NCBI GenBank assembly: GCA_024679955.1
Contig: JAILCQ010000007.1
Span: 1-60,226 of the forward strand
DNA from: Bacillota bacterium
GTDB lineage: Bacteria; Bacillota; Dehalobacteriia; UBA4068
DNA: 60,226 nucleotides
Direction: 5' to 3'
Both the position numbers and the translations under genes were made by a program. How positions within the stretch are numbered: the stretch's first letter is position 1; each line of letters starts with the position of its first letter. The notes beneath the pieces were generated by a model, which saw only the letters and a program-made list of their open reading frames with translations, ran no database searches and was not told the origin of the DNA. Below are positions 18,386 to 27,965 of the stretch, piece after piece.

Positions 18386-20347
18386 TTATATGCCGTCCCG
18401 CAGAAAACGTTTTCGGATTTCCGCAAAAGTCAGTTTGATGATCAAGGGACGGCCATGGGGGCAGGTAAAGGGTTGATCGCATCGATCCAGGTCTCGAAAC
18501 AAGACGGCGATATCCTCCGGATTCAGCCGCCGGTTGGCTTTGATCGCCTGTTTGCAGGCAGCCTGGAACAACCGTTCCTTGCGCAAAGACAGGGCGTCGC
18601 CGCCGCCGGCCGCCAGCTGATCCAACAGGGAACGCAGCAAAAAGCAGGGATCGCTGCCATCATACCAAAAGGGCGCGCCCCGCAGGACGAAACTGTTGCC
18701 GCCGAAATGCTCGACGATAAAACCCATCTCCCGGATCTGCAGGATGTTTTCGATCAGCAGATGGGCTTCCGTGGCAGTCAGTTCCATCATCAAAGGCGTG
18801 GCCAGCTGTTCGCAGGCTTCCGTTTGTTTGGCGGCCGCCCGCAGGATCCGCTCATAGAGTATCCGTTCCGCCGCCGCATGCTGATCGATCAAATACACGC
18901 CGTCTTCCCCTTCGGCGATAATAAACGAATTGGCCGCCTGGCCGATGGGTCTTAATGCGGCAAAGCACAAGGCGGGGACGGCTTTCGCCGTATCCGTATC
19001 CGGTTCCGGTTCCGGCCCGGCGGCAGGCTGATCTTCCTGCCGCGGCGGCAAGCTTTGGGCAGGCGCTTCCTCCGCAAGCGTCATACCCGCTTTTTCTGCG
19101 ATTTCCGCCCTTTCCGCTATGCCCGCCGCATTCTCTATATCCGCTGCCGCCGGAAAGGCTGCGTCAACGTTTTTTTTGCCGTATAAGGCGGCGTACAGGC
19201 CGCCGGGGGGATAGGCCTTGGGCTCCATCAGCGGCAGGCTTTTCCGGGTATTTTTCTGTTTCAGGCGAAAGCCTTCGTCTTCGTTTTCCGTGGAGGCGGC
19301 GGCACTTTGCAGCGGCCGGTTGAGGGTCCCCAGGCGGGGGACCAAAACTTCCTGACGCTGCCAGGCTTCGCGTATGGCCGCGGTCAGTTCCCGGCGGATG
19401 AAGGATATATCTTTGAATTTGATTTCCAATTTGGCCGGATGCACATTGACGTCGATGCTTTCCGGCTCCACTTCCATAAAAAGAAAAACAACGGGGTAGC
19501 GGCGCTGGGGCAACAGGGTATCGTAGGCCTCGTCCACCGTTTTGTTCAATTCCCGGCTGCGCACCAGCCGGCCGTTGACGAAAAAGTTGTACTCCTGGCG
19601 GTTGGCCCGGGTCAGGGCGGGCAAAGAAATCAAACCGTGTATCCACAGCGGCGACAGGCGTTCCACCCGGATGAGATGCTCCGCCGTTTCCCGGCCGTAA
19701 GCGCCCATGACCGCGCCTACGATATCATCGGCGCCGGAGGTGGAAAAAACGGTCCTCTCCCCATGGCGCAGGGAAAAAGAAATATCCGGCCGGCCGATGG
19801 CCATTTTGGCCAGCAAATCGCTGATGGCGGCAAATTCTCCCCGGGGAGTGCGCAAGAACTTTTTGCGCACCGGCGTATTGTAAAACAGCCGGTCTACCAT
19901 GGCCACGGTGCCGTCCTTGGCGGCGGCCGGCTCGGGAACGGAGGCTTTGCCGTCCCGCACCGTTATGGAATAGCCGGTTTCCGCTTCCCTTTGTTTGGAG
20001 ACCAGCGTAAAATAGCTGACCGAAGCGATGGAAGGCAGGGCTTCGCCCCGGAAGCCCAAACTGTGCAAAGCCGACAGATCCGCCGCCGAACGGATCTTGC
20101 TGGTGGCGTGCCGCATCACGGCCAGCCGCATATCGGCGGGGCTCATGCCCACACCGTTATCGGAGACCTGGATCCTTTGGCATTCCTGATCAAATACCCG
20201 TACATCGATGATGCTGGCCTGGGCGTCAATGGCGTTTTCCACCAATTCTTTGACCACGGAAGCCGGGCGTTCCACCACTTCGCCGGCGGCGATTTGGTTG
20301 GCGGTATGAGAATCTAAAATACGGATGCGGTTATCGTTCATCGACAT
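18386..20347 (-). CDS. mutL: DNA mismatch repair protein MutL
   Basis: The 653-residue product has the GHKL ATPase motifs: the NAIDA helix, DNGVGMSPAD, and HATSKIRSAADL with SLGFRGEALPSIASV. A proline/alanine-rich linker runs from about residues 345 to 450, and a C-terminal dimerisation/endonuclease domain contains DQHAAAERILYE. That motif, with ACKQAIKANRRL and CPHGRP, resembles the metal-binding site of nicking MutL proteins. It overlaps the end of mutS by 17 bases, so the two are translationally linked. Confidence 0.96.
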   Translation of the reverse strand: MSMNDNRIRILDSHTANQIAAGEVVERPASVVKELVENAIDAQASIIDVRVFDQECQRIQVSDNGVGMSPADMRLAVMRHATSKIRSAADLSALHSLGFRGEALPSIASVSYFTLVSKQREAETGYSITVRDGKASVPEPAAAKDGTVAMVDRLFYNTPVRKKFLRTPRGEFAAISDLLAKMAIGRPDISFSLRHGERTVFSTSGADDIVGAVMGAYGRETAEHLIRVERLSPLWIHGLISLPALTRANRQEYNFFVNGRLVRSRELNKTVDEAYDTLLPQRRYPVVFLFMEVEPESIDVNVHPAKLEIKFKDISFIRRELTAAIREAWQRQEVLVPRLGTLNRPLQSAAASTENEDEGFRLKQKNTRKSLPLMEPKAYPPGGLYAALYGKKNVDAAFPAAADIENAAGIAERAEIAEKAGMTLAEEAPAQSLPPRQEDQPAAGPEPEPDTDTAKAVPALCFAALRPIGQAANSFIIAEGEDGVYLIDQHAAAERILYERILRAAAKQTEACEQLATPLMMELTATEAHLLIENILQIREMGFIVEHFGGNSFVLRGAPFWYDGSDPCFLLRSLLDQLAAGGGDALSLRKERLFQAACKQAIKANRRLNPEDIAVLFRDLDRCDQPFTCPHGRPLIIKLTFAEIRKRFLRDGI

Positions 20348-22955
20348 ACTCTTTCTTCCATTGGCTGAGCAAGGTCAAGGCGGCCAAAGGCGTCAGTCCG
20401 TCCAAGTCCAGCCGGGCCAATTCTTCAAGGATTTCCGGGGTTTCCGCCTGTTGTTCGCCTAACAGGATATCGGCAAAGGTCAACTGCTCGCCTTTTTTCA
20501 GTTTGTTTTCCACATGCTTTTCCGCTTCCAATGCGGAAAGTACTTCTTTGGCTCTTTTGATCACCGGCGCAGGCAAGCCGGCCAAACGGGCCACCTGAAT
20601 GCCGTAGCTTCGATCCGTGCCGCCGGGAACGATCTTGCGCAGGAAGATGATTTTGCCGTTTCTTTCTTTAACCGATATGGAATAATTGCGGATCTCCGGG
20701 AAATTGTCCGCCAAAGCGGTCAATTCATGATAATGGGTGGCAAATAAGGTTTTGGGACGGCAGGGACCGGAACACAAATATTCCGCTACCGCCCAGGCGA
20801 TGCTCAAGCCGTCAAAAGTGGAAGTGCCGCGGCCGATCTCGTCCAAAATGATCAAGCTGTTCTCCGTGGCATTGCGCAGGATATTGGAGGTTTCATTCAT
20901 CTCCACCATAAACGTGCTTTGTCCGGCGGCCAAATCGTCCGCCGCCCCCACCCGGGTAAAAATGCGGTCGATATAGCCCACCACCGCCTCTTTGGCCGGG
21001 ACGAAGCTGCCGGTCCTGGCCATCAGGGCAATCAAAGCCACCTGCCGCATATAGGTGCTTTTCCCTGCCATATTGGGGCCGGTGATCAGCATCATTTGTT
21101 TTTTACCGTCCAGATCGGCATCGTTTTCGATATAGTTTTCCCGGCCGATGATTTTTTCAATGACCGGATGGCGGCCCTGGCGGATCTGCAAAGCTTTTCC
21201 GTCGTTCACCTGCGGTTTGCAATAATCATTGGCGATGGCCACCGACGCCAGGGACTGGATGGCGTCCAGATGAGCCACCACATCGGCGGCCCGGCGGATG
21301 CGGCTGCCGGCGGCGGCCAGTTTGTCGCGGACCTCGCAGAACAACTGATATTCCAAAGCGGCCAGCTTGTCCCCGGCGCTGAGCATTTTATCTTCCATGG
21401 CTTTCAGCTCGGCGGTAATAAACCGTTCGCCGTTGACCAGGGTCTGCTTTCGGGTGTATTCTTCCGGCACGTCCGCCAGACGGCCTTTGCTGACCTCGAT
21501 ATAATAGCCGAATACTTTATTGAAGCCCACTTTCAGCGTGCGGATGCCGGTGCGCTCCCGTTCCTGGTTTTCAAAATCCAGCAGCCAGTTTTTGGCGCCG
21601 CCGGTGATGGAACGCAGCTGATCCACTTCCTGATGATAGCCCTCCTTGATCACGCCGCTGTCCTTGGCGGAAACCGGCGGTTCGTCGGCGATGGATTCTT
21701 CCAGCAGTTGGCAAATATCCTCCAAAAGATCCAGATGCTCAAAGAGGATCATGAAAAAGGGACTTTGCAAACGGTTGATAAAGGCATATATCCCCGGCAG
21801 CAAATACAGGGAATTGCGCAAAGCGATCAAATCCCTGGGAGAAGCGCTGCCATAGCAAATGCGGCCGACGATACGTTCCAGGTCGTAAATATTCTTCAAC
21901 TGATTGCGCAAATCGTCCAGCAGCAGCGGCTGCCGGGTCAATTCTTCCACGCCGTCCAGGCGACGGCTGATCAATTCACTGCTTAATAATGGGTTTTCCA
22001 GCCAATCTTTTAACAAACGTCCGCCCATCGGCGTCAGGGTATCATCCACTACCCATAATAAAGAGCCGTACCGCTGATTGTTGCGCATGGTAGCGGTAAG
22101 CTCCAGATTCCGCCGGGCGGACTGATCCAGTATCATATGCTCGCCTACGGCGAACACATGGATTTGATCTATATATTCCAGTGATTTCTTTTGCGTTTGC
22201 GCCAAAAAATCCAAAACAGCCGCCGCCGCTTTGACTGCCAATGGCTTATCCTGCAGCCCCAGGCCTTCCAAAGAGGCCACCTGGAACTGCATACGCACCA
22301 ATTCTTCGGCGTTGTTTTTGATATAGGCGTCGTCGTAGGTGCGGCTGACGGTCCCCACGCCGTTGCCGCGCATACGGATCTGGAAAAATTCTTCGTCGTA
22401 CAGGTTTTGCGGCAGGATCAATTCCGCCGGATCGATGCGGCTCAATTCATCCGCCAGTATATCCCAAAGATATTCCCCCCGCAATTCGCTGACGGCGAAT
22501 TCGCCGGTGGAGATATCGGTATAGGCCAGGCCGAAGCCGTCCTTGTTCCGGCCCTGTTCCCGCCAGCAGGCAGCCAGATAATTATGCTTGTTTTTTTCCA
22601 GCATATTATCTTCCATGATGGTGCCTGGCGTGACCACGCGGATGACTTCCCGCTTCACCAGGCCCTTGGCCTGTTTGGGGTCTTCCGTTTGCTCGCAGAT
22701 GGCCACCTTATAGCCTTTTTCGATCAGCCGCGCCAGATAATTGTCCACAGCGTGATAAGGCACGCCGCACATAGGCGTTTTCGTACCGTTGCCGCTGTCT
22801 CTGGCGGTCAAAACGATGTTCAATTCCCGGCTGGCGCAGATCGCGTCGTCGCCGAACATTTCATAAAAGTCGCCCATGCGGAAAAACAGCAGGCAATCGG
22901 CATATTGTTGTTTCGCCGCTTGATATTGGCGCATCATCGGTGTTACAATAGTCAC
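20331..22955 (-). CDS. mutS: DNA mismatch repair protein MutS
   Basis: The 874-residue protein begins TIVTPMMRQYQAAKQQY, with the mismatch-reading FFRMGDFYEMF motif near residue 25. It has the clamp/lever region and the C-terminal ATPase with Walker A GPNMAGKSTYMRQ and the DEIGRGTSTFDG box. The start is GTG, chosen because MutS proteins usually begin with this T-P-M-M-R-Q pattern, although its ribosome binding site is weak. It heads the operon mutS-mutL, followed by miaA and hfq. Confidence 0.96.
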   Translation of the reverse strand: MTIVTPMMRQYQAAKQQYADCLLFFRMGDFYEMFGDDAICASRELNIVLTARDSGNGTKTPMCGVPYHAVDNYLARLIEKGYKVAICEQTEDPKQAKGLVKREVIRVVTPGTIMEDNMLEKNKHNYLAACWREQGRNKDGFGLAYTDISTGEFAVSELRGEYLWDILADELSRIDPAELILPQNLYDEEFFQIRMRGNGVGTVSRTYDDAYIKNNAEELVRMQFQVASLEGLGLQDKPLAVKAAAAVLDFLAQTQKKSLEYIDQIHVFAVGEHMILDQSARRNLELTATMRNNQRYGSLLWVVDDTLTPMGGRLLKDWLENPLLSSELISRRLDGVEELTRQPLLLDDLRNQLKNIYDLERIVGRICYGSASPRDLIALRNSLYLLPGIYAFINRLQSPFFMILFEHLDLLEDICQLLEESIADEPPVSAKDSGVIKEGYHQEVDQLRSITGGAKNWLLDFENQERERTGIRTLKVGFNKVFGYYIEVSKGRLADVPEEYTRKQTLVNGERFITAELKAMEDKMLSAGDKLAALEYQLFCEVRDKLAAAGSRIRRAADVVAHLDAIQSLASVAIANDYCKPQVNDGKALQIRQGRHPVIEKIIGRENYIENDADLDGKKQMMLITGPNMAGKSTYMRQVALIALMARTGSFVPAKEAVVGYIDRIFTRVGAADDLAAGQSTFMVEMNETSNILRNATENSLIILDEIGRGTSTFDGLSIAWAVAEYLCSGPCRPKTLFATHYHELTALADNFPEIRNYSISVKERNGKIIFLRKIVPGGTDRSYGIQVARLAGLPAPVIKRAKEVLSALEAEKHVENKLKKGEQLTFADILLGEQQAETPEILEELARLDLDGLTPLAALTLLSQWKKEYVDER

Positions 22956-23013
22956 TAGATTCCCATCCTATTCCGATATTTGTGCATCCGGGCAACATAA
23001 ACGGCGGTTCGGC

Positions 23014-23658
23014 TCAGGCAATGTGCCCGTTTTTGAACAAGGGCGGATTATAATCGGTCAATACGATGCCTCCGTCTTTGATCATCGCCGCTTTCAAAGG
23101 GCTGGAAGCGATTTCCGGCGGTACGGTGGCTACCAAATCGGCGATACGGATCTGCTGGGCCGCCATACCGTAGGCTATGATATAACAACTGTGATCTCCT
23201 TCGGCGCCGGCATGCAAAACCCCGCGGCAGACCCCCATCACCACGATATTGCCCGAGGCGATGATCTCTCCCCCGGCGTTGATATCCCCCATGATGATGG
23301 CGTTGCCCCGGACGGATACCTTTTGTCCCCCGCGAACGCTGCGGGTGATCAAAACGCTGTCGCCGCCGTTGGCCTGATAGATCACCTCTTGTTTTTCTTC
23401 TATCGGTACGATATGCGGCGTAGGCTCACCCTTGATCAGGCGATGTTTCTCCATGATCTGCTCGATGATCTGCAATTGTTCCTCAGAAAAAACGGAAGGA
23501 TTGTCGATCACATACTCCGCGTTGCTAAAGAAATCACCGCTGCGTACCAATTTATCTTCCAAGAGGAAGCATACTTCTTTAAAAGGGGTATCCGTAATAT
23601 CAAAGGTAAAAATCAAACCGTTTTTGCTGCCTTTGATGTGCACCACGTTATTGTTCAT
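23014..23658 (-). CDS. minC: Septum site-determining protein MinC
   Basis: The 214-residue product has an N-terminal MinC domain and a C-terminal beta-helix with the hallmark SVRGGQKVSVRGNAIIMGDI and NAGGEIIASGNIVVMG repeats. MinC inhibits FtsZ polymerisation away from mid-cell and normally works with MinD, which is not next to it here. The ATG at 23658 has a GGAGG site 8 bases upstream. A longer frame running to 23766 has no such site and would overlap the divergent gene's start. Confidence 0.9.
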   Translation of the reverse strand: MNNNVVHIKGSKNGLIFTFDITDTPFKEVCFLLEDKLVRSGDFFSNAEYVIDNPSVFSEEQLQIIEQIMEKHRLIKGEPTPHIVPIEEKQEVIYQANGGDSVLITRSVRGGQKVSVRGNAIIMGDINAGGEIIASGNIVVMGVCRGVLHAGAEGDHSCYIIAYGMAAQQIRIADLVATVPPEIASSPLKAAMIKDGGIVLTDYNPPLFKNGHIA

Positions 23659-23765
23659 AGCCTGGCCTCCAAATAAATAAGTCCAATCCACACCACTATT
23701 TTGCCATAACAGTATTCTTTTCGCCAAAATAGATAAAAATTCCTGCACCGGGAAAGGAAGAACCA

Positions 23766-24512
23766 ATGAGACACGGTTTCGACGAAATATTCAAGCGCAT
23801 GAAAAAAGCCATCGTCACCCACAATATGCTGGCCGACGCCACGCCTTTGATGGTGGGGTTGTCCGGCGGCAAGGACAGCCTGACGCTGCTGTACGCCCTG
23901 CACCGTTTTCTGAAGATATCCAAGTACAAGTATCCTCTGGCCGCCGGTCATGTGTGCCTGGGTTTTCCCGGCGACGACACCGGGGCCATGGAGCAGTTTT
24001 GCCGGGAACTAGACGTGCCGTTCTACTGCGAACAGACCCAGATCGGCCAGGTGGTTTTCGATATCCGCCAGGAAAGCAATCCCTGCTCTCTTTGCGCCAA
24101 AATGCGGCGGGGGGCGCTGAACCAATTGGCGAAAAAAAACGGATTTTCCAAGATCGCCTTGGCCCATCACCAGGACGACGTAGTGGAGACCCTGCTGCTC
24201 AACAGCTTTTTCGAGGGTCGTTTGGCGTCCTTTAATCCGGTCACCTATCTGGACCGCATGGATTTGACGGTCATCCGCCCCTTTGTCTATGTGCCGGAAG
24301 ATCAGATCCGCTATTTTGCCCGAAAGAACGATTTGCCGGTCAGCGAAAGCCATTGTCCCCAAAACTGCCTGGGCAAGCGGCAGGAGATGAAAGAGATATT
24401 GACACGATTGGAAGATTTGGCCCCCATGGGCAAGGATCGGGTCTGCGGCGCTTTGGACCGGCAATACGGCAAGAGATGGGATGGCAAAACCGAAGGAGGC
24501 GGCCAGGGATGA
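23766..24512 (+). CDS. TtcA-family PP-loop protein (tRNA 2-thiolation type)
   Basis: This 248-residue protein carries the PP-loop pyrophosphatase motif GLSGGKDSLTLLYAL (about residues 29-43), a CSLCAKMRRGAL cysteine pair and a third cysteine near SHCPQNC. The PP-loop and cysteines match TtcA, which thiolates C32 of tRNA with an iron-sulfur cluster. The C-terminal part is shorter and divergent, so another tRNA or a related thiolation target is possible. Its stop overlaps the start of the DUF523 gene by 4 bases, indicating coupled translation. Confidence 0.82.
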   Translation: MRHGFDEIFKRMKKAIVTHNMLADATPLMVGLSGGKDSLTLLYALHRFLKISKYKYPLAAGHVCLGFPGDDTGAMEQFCRELDVPFYCEQTQIGQVVFDIRQESNPCSLCAKMRRGALNQLAKKNGFSKIALAHHQDDVVETLLLNSFFEGRLASFNPVTYLDRMDLTVIRPFVYVPEDQIRYFARKNDLPVSESHCPQNCLGKRQEMKEILTRLEDLAPMGKDRVCGALDRQYGKRWDGKTEGGGQG

Positions 24513-24994
24513 TATTGGTAAGCGCCTGCTTATTGGGAGAAACATGCAAATATGACGGGGGAAGCAATCTTTGTCCTCAGGTGATCGGGTATTTGCAGGG
24601 CCGGGACTATATCGCCGTCTGCCCGGAAGCCCTGGGCGGCCTGCCGGTCCCCCGGCCGCCGGCGGAATTGCAGGGCGGCGACGGGGAAAGCTTCTGGGCG
24701 GGAAAGGCCGCAGTGGTCAACCGGCGGGGCGCAGACGTCAGCGCTCAATTTGCCGCCGGCGCGGAGGCGGTGCTGCAAATCTGCCGGGCCCATGCCGTGG
24801 AATTGGCGATACTGAAAGAGTCCAGCCCCAGCTGCGGCAGCAGCCGCGTTTATGACGGCAGCTTTTGCCACAAAGCCATAGCCGGCAGCGGCGTATGCGC
24901 CGCTTTGCTGCGGCAAAACGGCGTCCCCGTGGTTTCGGAAAAAACATTGCCGGGGGCGGAAGACGAACCGTCGCAAAAGCATATTGAGCCATAA
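24509..24994 (+). CDS. DUF523 family protein
   Basis: The 161-residue protein opens with VSACLLGETCKYDGGSN and has AVCPEALGGLPVPRPPAE and the ILKESSPSCGSSRVYDG motif. These are the conserved cysteines and glycines of DUF523, whose biochemical role is unknown. The ATG overlaps the preceding TGA (ATGA), and GAAGGAGG lies about 12 bases upstream. Conserved cysteines suggest metal or cluster binding, but this is inference. Confidence 0.9.
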   Translation: MILVSACLLGETCKYDGGSNLCPQVIGYLQGRDYIAVCPEALGGLPVPRPPAELQGGDGESFWAGKAAVVNRRGADVSAQFAAGAEAVLQICRAHAVELAILKESSPSCGSSRVYDGSFCHKAIAGSGVCAALLRQNGVPVVSEKTLPGAEDEPSQKHIEP

Positions 24995-25075
24995 GATAAT
25001 TCTGGCATCTGTCTGACAGGATTACGCGACAAATGAATCGGATCGTATCCTACCGGTATGTCAAATATAAAGAAT

Positions 25076-25120
25076 ACGGTGCGAGAAGTTGAGCTTCAGC
25101 TGCTTCTCACACCGTTTTTA
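25076..25120. terminator. Terminator between convergent genes
   Basis: ACGGTG-C-GAGAAG (25076-25088) pairs with CTTCTC-A-CACCGT (25103-25115), followed by TTTTTATT. It ends the TtcA/DUF523 transcript and abuts the LysR stop codon. Confidence 0.8.
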
Positions 25121-25999
25121 TTACCCGTTAAACGAGATTTTTATCTGCTTCAGGAACCTTTCCGCGATGGGGGTGAAACTTTGATATTTATTCCAAATCA
25201 GGTACATCTTCATTTCCAGATGCGGGGAAAGCGGACGGAATGCCAGTCCGCTTGCTGGAGATGTGTCTACCAGATTGTTCAATGTGAGTAATATCCCCAG
25301 ACCTTCCCTGGCAAACATGGATCCGTTGTAGGCCAGTCGAAAGGAACCTTCCAGGCGCAGCTGCTTAAACCATTCCTTTGCCCAGGGCTTGATATCATTC
25401 TCCCAGCTTTGTTCAGATGTGAACAGCGGCAGCCCTGCCAGATCCCCTGCGGTGATGCTGTCCTTTCTAGCCAGCTCCGAATCTGCTGGGACAACCGCCC
25501 CGAAATAATCCGCTTCCGGAAACAGGACGGAATCGTATTTTCCCGCATCCGGCGTTTCACAGATCACGGCGAAATCCAGGAGCCCCTTATCCAGCTTTTC
25601 CGTGACCTGCTCCGTGTCGCCGCTGGTTATGTGGTAGCGAAGGTCCGGATATATCTTTTTGAATCCCCGGATCTCTTTGGCAAGATAGCGGATCTGATAG
25701 GATTCCGCCAGCCCGAAATAGATGTCTCCACCGGTTATATCGTCCAGGGACAGGAATTCCTGCTCGATCTTATCCGCCATGGATACCAGATCTTCCGCCC
25801 GGTTCCGAAGCAGGACGCCTTCCTCCGTCAGGGCAATGCTGAAGCTGCGCCGGGTAAACAGTTTTTTCCCAAGTTCCTCCTCCAGGCTTTTCAGAGCCTT
25901 GGACAAGGTCGGCTGCGTAACATGCAGAAAATCGGCGGCCCGGGTCATATTTTCTTCTCGGGCTACCGCCAGGAAATATCTTAGCGTTCGGATTTCCAT
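25121..25999 (-). CDS. LysR-family transcriptional regulator
   Basis: This 292-residue protein has the N-terminal LysR helix-turn-helix (MEIRTLRYFLAVAREENMTR, then AADFLHVTQPTLSKALKSLE). An effector-binding periplasmic-protein-like domain follows from about residue 90. It is divergent from the small protein/hydrolase cassette at 26138-28582. A perfect palindrome at 26041-26062 lies between them, so it probably controls both itself and the cassette. The inducer is unknown. Confidence 0.92.
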   Translation of the reverse strand: MEIRTLRYFLAVAREENMTRAADFLHVTQPTLSKALKSLEEELGKKLFTRRSFSIALTEEGVLLRNRAEDLVSMADKIEQEFLSLDDITGGDIYFGLAESYQIRYLAKEIRGFKKIYPDLRYHITSGDTEQVTEKLDKGLLDFAVICETPDAGKYDSVLFPEADYFGAVVPADSELARKDSITAGDLAGLPLFTSEQSWENDIKPWAKEWFKQLRLEGSFRLAYNGSMFAREGLGILLTLNNLVDTSPASGLAFRPLSPHLEMKMYLIWNKYQSFTPIAERFLKQIKISFNG

Positions 26000-26040
26000 G
26001 TTACCGTCTCCTTAGATCTTATATTCAATGATATGCTAAA

Positions 26041-26062
26041 AATGAATATCATGATATTCATT
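26041..26062. promoter_or_regulatory. Perfect 22-bp palindrome, candidate LysR operator
   Basis: The left half AATGAATATCA is exactly mirrored by the right half. It contains an AT-N-AT dyad of the T-N11-A type bound by LysR proteins and lies in the divergent spacer 42 bases from the LysR start. A related half (ATTCAATGATAT) lies about 20 bases closer to the LysR gene. Confidence 0.7.
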
Positions 26063-26137
26063 ATAACCATTAGCCAAGCATTCGTAAAGTCCTTATAATG
26101 AAATCACGGAAGAAAGAACACATAGGAGATACCGTGC

Positions 26138-26377
26138 ATGAGTAAAGAACTGGATAATATCCTCACAAACCTGAAGGACGCCGGATGCGGAAGCGCGGAG
26201 ATAACGAAGGCAAAGCAGCTCTATGAAGCGGGCGATACCGACGCCATGATCCGCCACTTGAGAAAATGCCGCTGCAGCCGGTTAGAAGAGCTCCATGAGG
26301 GCCAGCGGAGAATAGACTGCCTGGATTTTTTGATCCGGCAAACGGCAAAAACAAGAACCATACAGAAAAAACGATAA
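26138..26377 (+). CDS. Small conserved hypothetical protein
   Basis: This 79-residue, highly charged, probably helical protein (MSKELDNILTNLKDAGCGSA start) has a KCRCSRLEELHEGQ segment with two cysteines and a basic C-terminus (TRTIQKKR). An AGGAGA site lies 8 bases before the ATG. It is the first gene of the cassette divergent from the LysR gene, and the hydrolase gene begins 17 bases after its stop. I do not recognise a function. Confidence 0.75.
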   Translation: MSKELDNILTNLKDAGCGSAEITKAKQLYEAGDTDAMIRHLRKCRCSRLEELHEGQRRIDCLDFLIRQTAKTRTIQKKR

Positions 26378-26394
26378 TAAAGGAGCGTATACAC

Positions 26395-27396
26395 ATGATC
26401 AAAAAAGAAGAACTCCGTCTCGTGAAGGATTGGGACAAAACCTTCCCCAAAAGCGAAAAAGTCGATCACAGCAAGGTGACCTTTGTAAACCGCTATGGCA
26501 TCACGCTGGCCGCCGATCTGTATATACCAAAGAATGCGGAAGGCAGCCTCCCTGCCATTGCGGTTTCCGGCCCCTTTGGCGCCGTCAAGGAGCAGTGCTC
26601 CGGCCTATACGCCCAAACGATGGCGGAACGCGGCTTTCTTACCATTGCTTTTGATCCATCCTTCACCGGTGAAAGCGGCGGCAATGTGAGATATATGGCC
26701 TCGCCGGATATCAACACCGAAGACTTTATGGCGGCGGTAGACTTTCTCTCCTTGCATGAAAAAGCCGATCCGAACCGCATCGGCGTCATCGGTATCTGCG
26801 GCTGGGGCGGCATGGCCATCAACGCGGCGGCGCTGGATACCCGTATCAAAGCTACCGTAGCATCCACCATGTACGACATGACCCGTGTGAACGCCAATGG
26901 CTATTTCGACTCTGAGGACAGCGAAGAAGCCCGCTATGAAAAGAAGGCTGCTCTGTGCGCCCAAAGACTGGCGGACCTGAAGGCCGGCGCCTATACGCCC
27001 GGCGGCGGCGTGGTCGATCCTCTGCCGGAGGACGCGCCTTTCTTTGTAAAAGACTATTACGACTATTACAAGACCGGTCGCGGCTATCATCCCCGTTCTC
27101 TCAATTCCAACAGCGGCTGGAACGTCATCGGCTGTGAATCCTTTCTCAATCAGCCGATCTTGAAATATAGCAATGAGATCCGCAGCGCGGTCCTGCTTGT
27201 GCATGGTGAAAAGGCGCATTCCTGCTATTTCTCAAAGGACGCCTTCGCCGCCATGACAAAAGGCAGCAAATATACGGATAACAAGGCGCTTCTGCTCATC
27301 CCCGATGCCGTCCATACCGATCTTTATGACGGCGGCGGCAAAGATATGATCCCCTTTGATAAGCTTCAGCGCTTCTTTGCAGAACATCTACAATAA
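26395..27396 (+). CDS. Alpha/beta hydrolase, dienelactone-hydrolase-like
   Basis: The 333-residue protein has the alpha/beta-hydrolase fold with oxyanion region AVSGPFGAVKEQ and acidic segment AFDPSFTGESGG. The nucleophile elbow is GICGWGG (about residues 126-132), with cysteine in the usual serine position as in dienelactone hydrolases, followed by a late histidine in PDAVHTDLYD. The family hydrolyses small esters or lactones, but the natural substrate is unknown. It has an AAGGAG site and sits in the LysR-linked cassette with a flavoprotein. Confidence 0.87.
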   Translation: MIKKEELRLVKDWDKTFPKSEKVDHSKVTFVNRYGITLAADLYIPKNAEGSLPAIAVSGPFGAVKEQCSGLYAQTMAERGFLTIAFDPSFTGESGGNVRYMASPDINTEDFMAAVDFLSLHEKADPNRIGVIGICGWGGMAINAAALDTRIKATVASTMYDMTRVNANGYFDSEDSEEARYEKKAALCAQRLADLKAGAYTPGGGVVDPLPEDAPFFVKDYYDYYKTGRGYHPRSLNSNSGWNVIGCESFLNQPILKYSNEIRSAVLLVHGEKAHSCYFSKDAFAAMTKGSKYTDNKALLLIPDAVHTDLYDGGGKDMIPFDKLQRFFAEHLQ

Positions 27397-27452
27397 AAAA
27401 GCGTGGGCATGCCGGAAACTGCCTGCGTACGTCTTTAAGCATGGAGGACTAT

Positions 27453-27965
27453 ATGAAAATACTGATACTGAACGGAAGTCCGAGACCCAAAGGCCATACC
27501 GCGGCAATGGTCAATGCTTTTAAGAACGCCGCGGAGGCTGCCGGCCATCAGGTGGATGTGGTCAATGTTTGCGGAAAGGATATCAAAGGATGTCTTGCCT
27601 GCGAATACTGCCACGGCGAGGGCCATGGCGAATGCGCCCAAAAGGATGAAATGCAGGACATCTATGCTCTACTGAAAGAAGCCAATATGCTGATCCTTGC
27701 TTCCCCCATCTATTATCACGGCATCTCCGGCCAGCTGAAATGTGCGATCGATCGTTTTTATTCCGCCCTGTATCCGAAAGCGCCGAAGAGTCTGAAAAAG
27801 GTTGCCATGTTCTTAAGCTCTGGGGATGGCAATATGTATGCAGGGGCAAAATTTTCCTACGACGGAGATTTCCTTGGCTATCTCGGGCTGGAGGGCATGG
27901 GAATATTTACAAATCATGACCCGGACGTGATGGAAAAAATCGCAAAAATGGCGGCGGCGTTATGA
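27453..27965 (+). CDS. Flavodoxin-like NAD(P)H-dependent FMN oxidoreductase
   Basis: The product (about 170 residues) begins KILILNGSPRPKGHTAAMV, the phosphate-binding loop of the FMN reductase/iron-sulfur flavoprotein group. It has a cysteine cluster at GCLACEYCHGEGHGEC and the flavin-binding ASPIYYHGISGQLK segment. These proteins reduce quinones, azo compounds or other electron acceptors using FMN. I choose the ATG at 27453, because the ATG at 27441 overlaps the GGAGG ribosome binding site. Its stop overlaps the next gene (ATGA). Confidence 0.88.
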   Translation: MKILILNGSPRPKGHTAAMVNAFKNAAEAAGHQVDVVNVCGKDIKGCLACEYCHGEGHGECAQKDEMQDIYALLKEANMLILASPIYYHGISGQLKCAIDRFYSALYPKAPKSLKKVAMFLSSGDGNMYAGAKFSYDGDFLGYLGLEGMGIFTNHDPDVMEKIAKMAAAL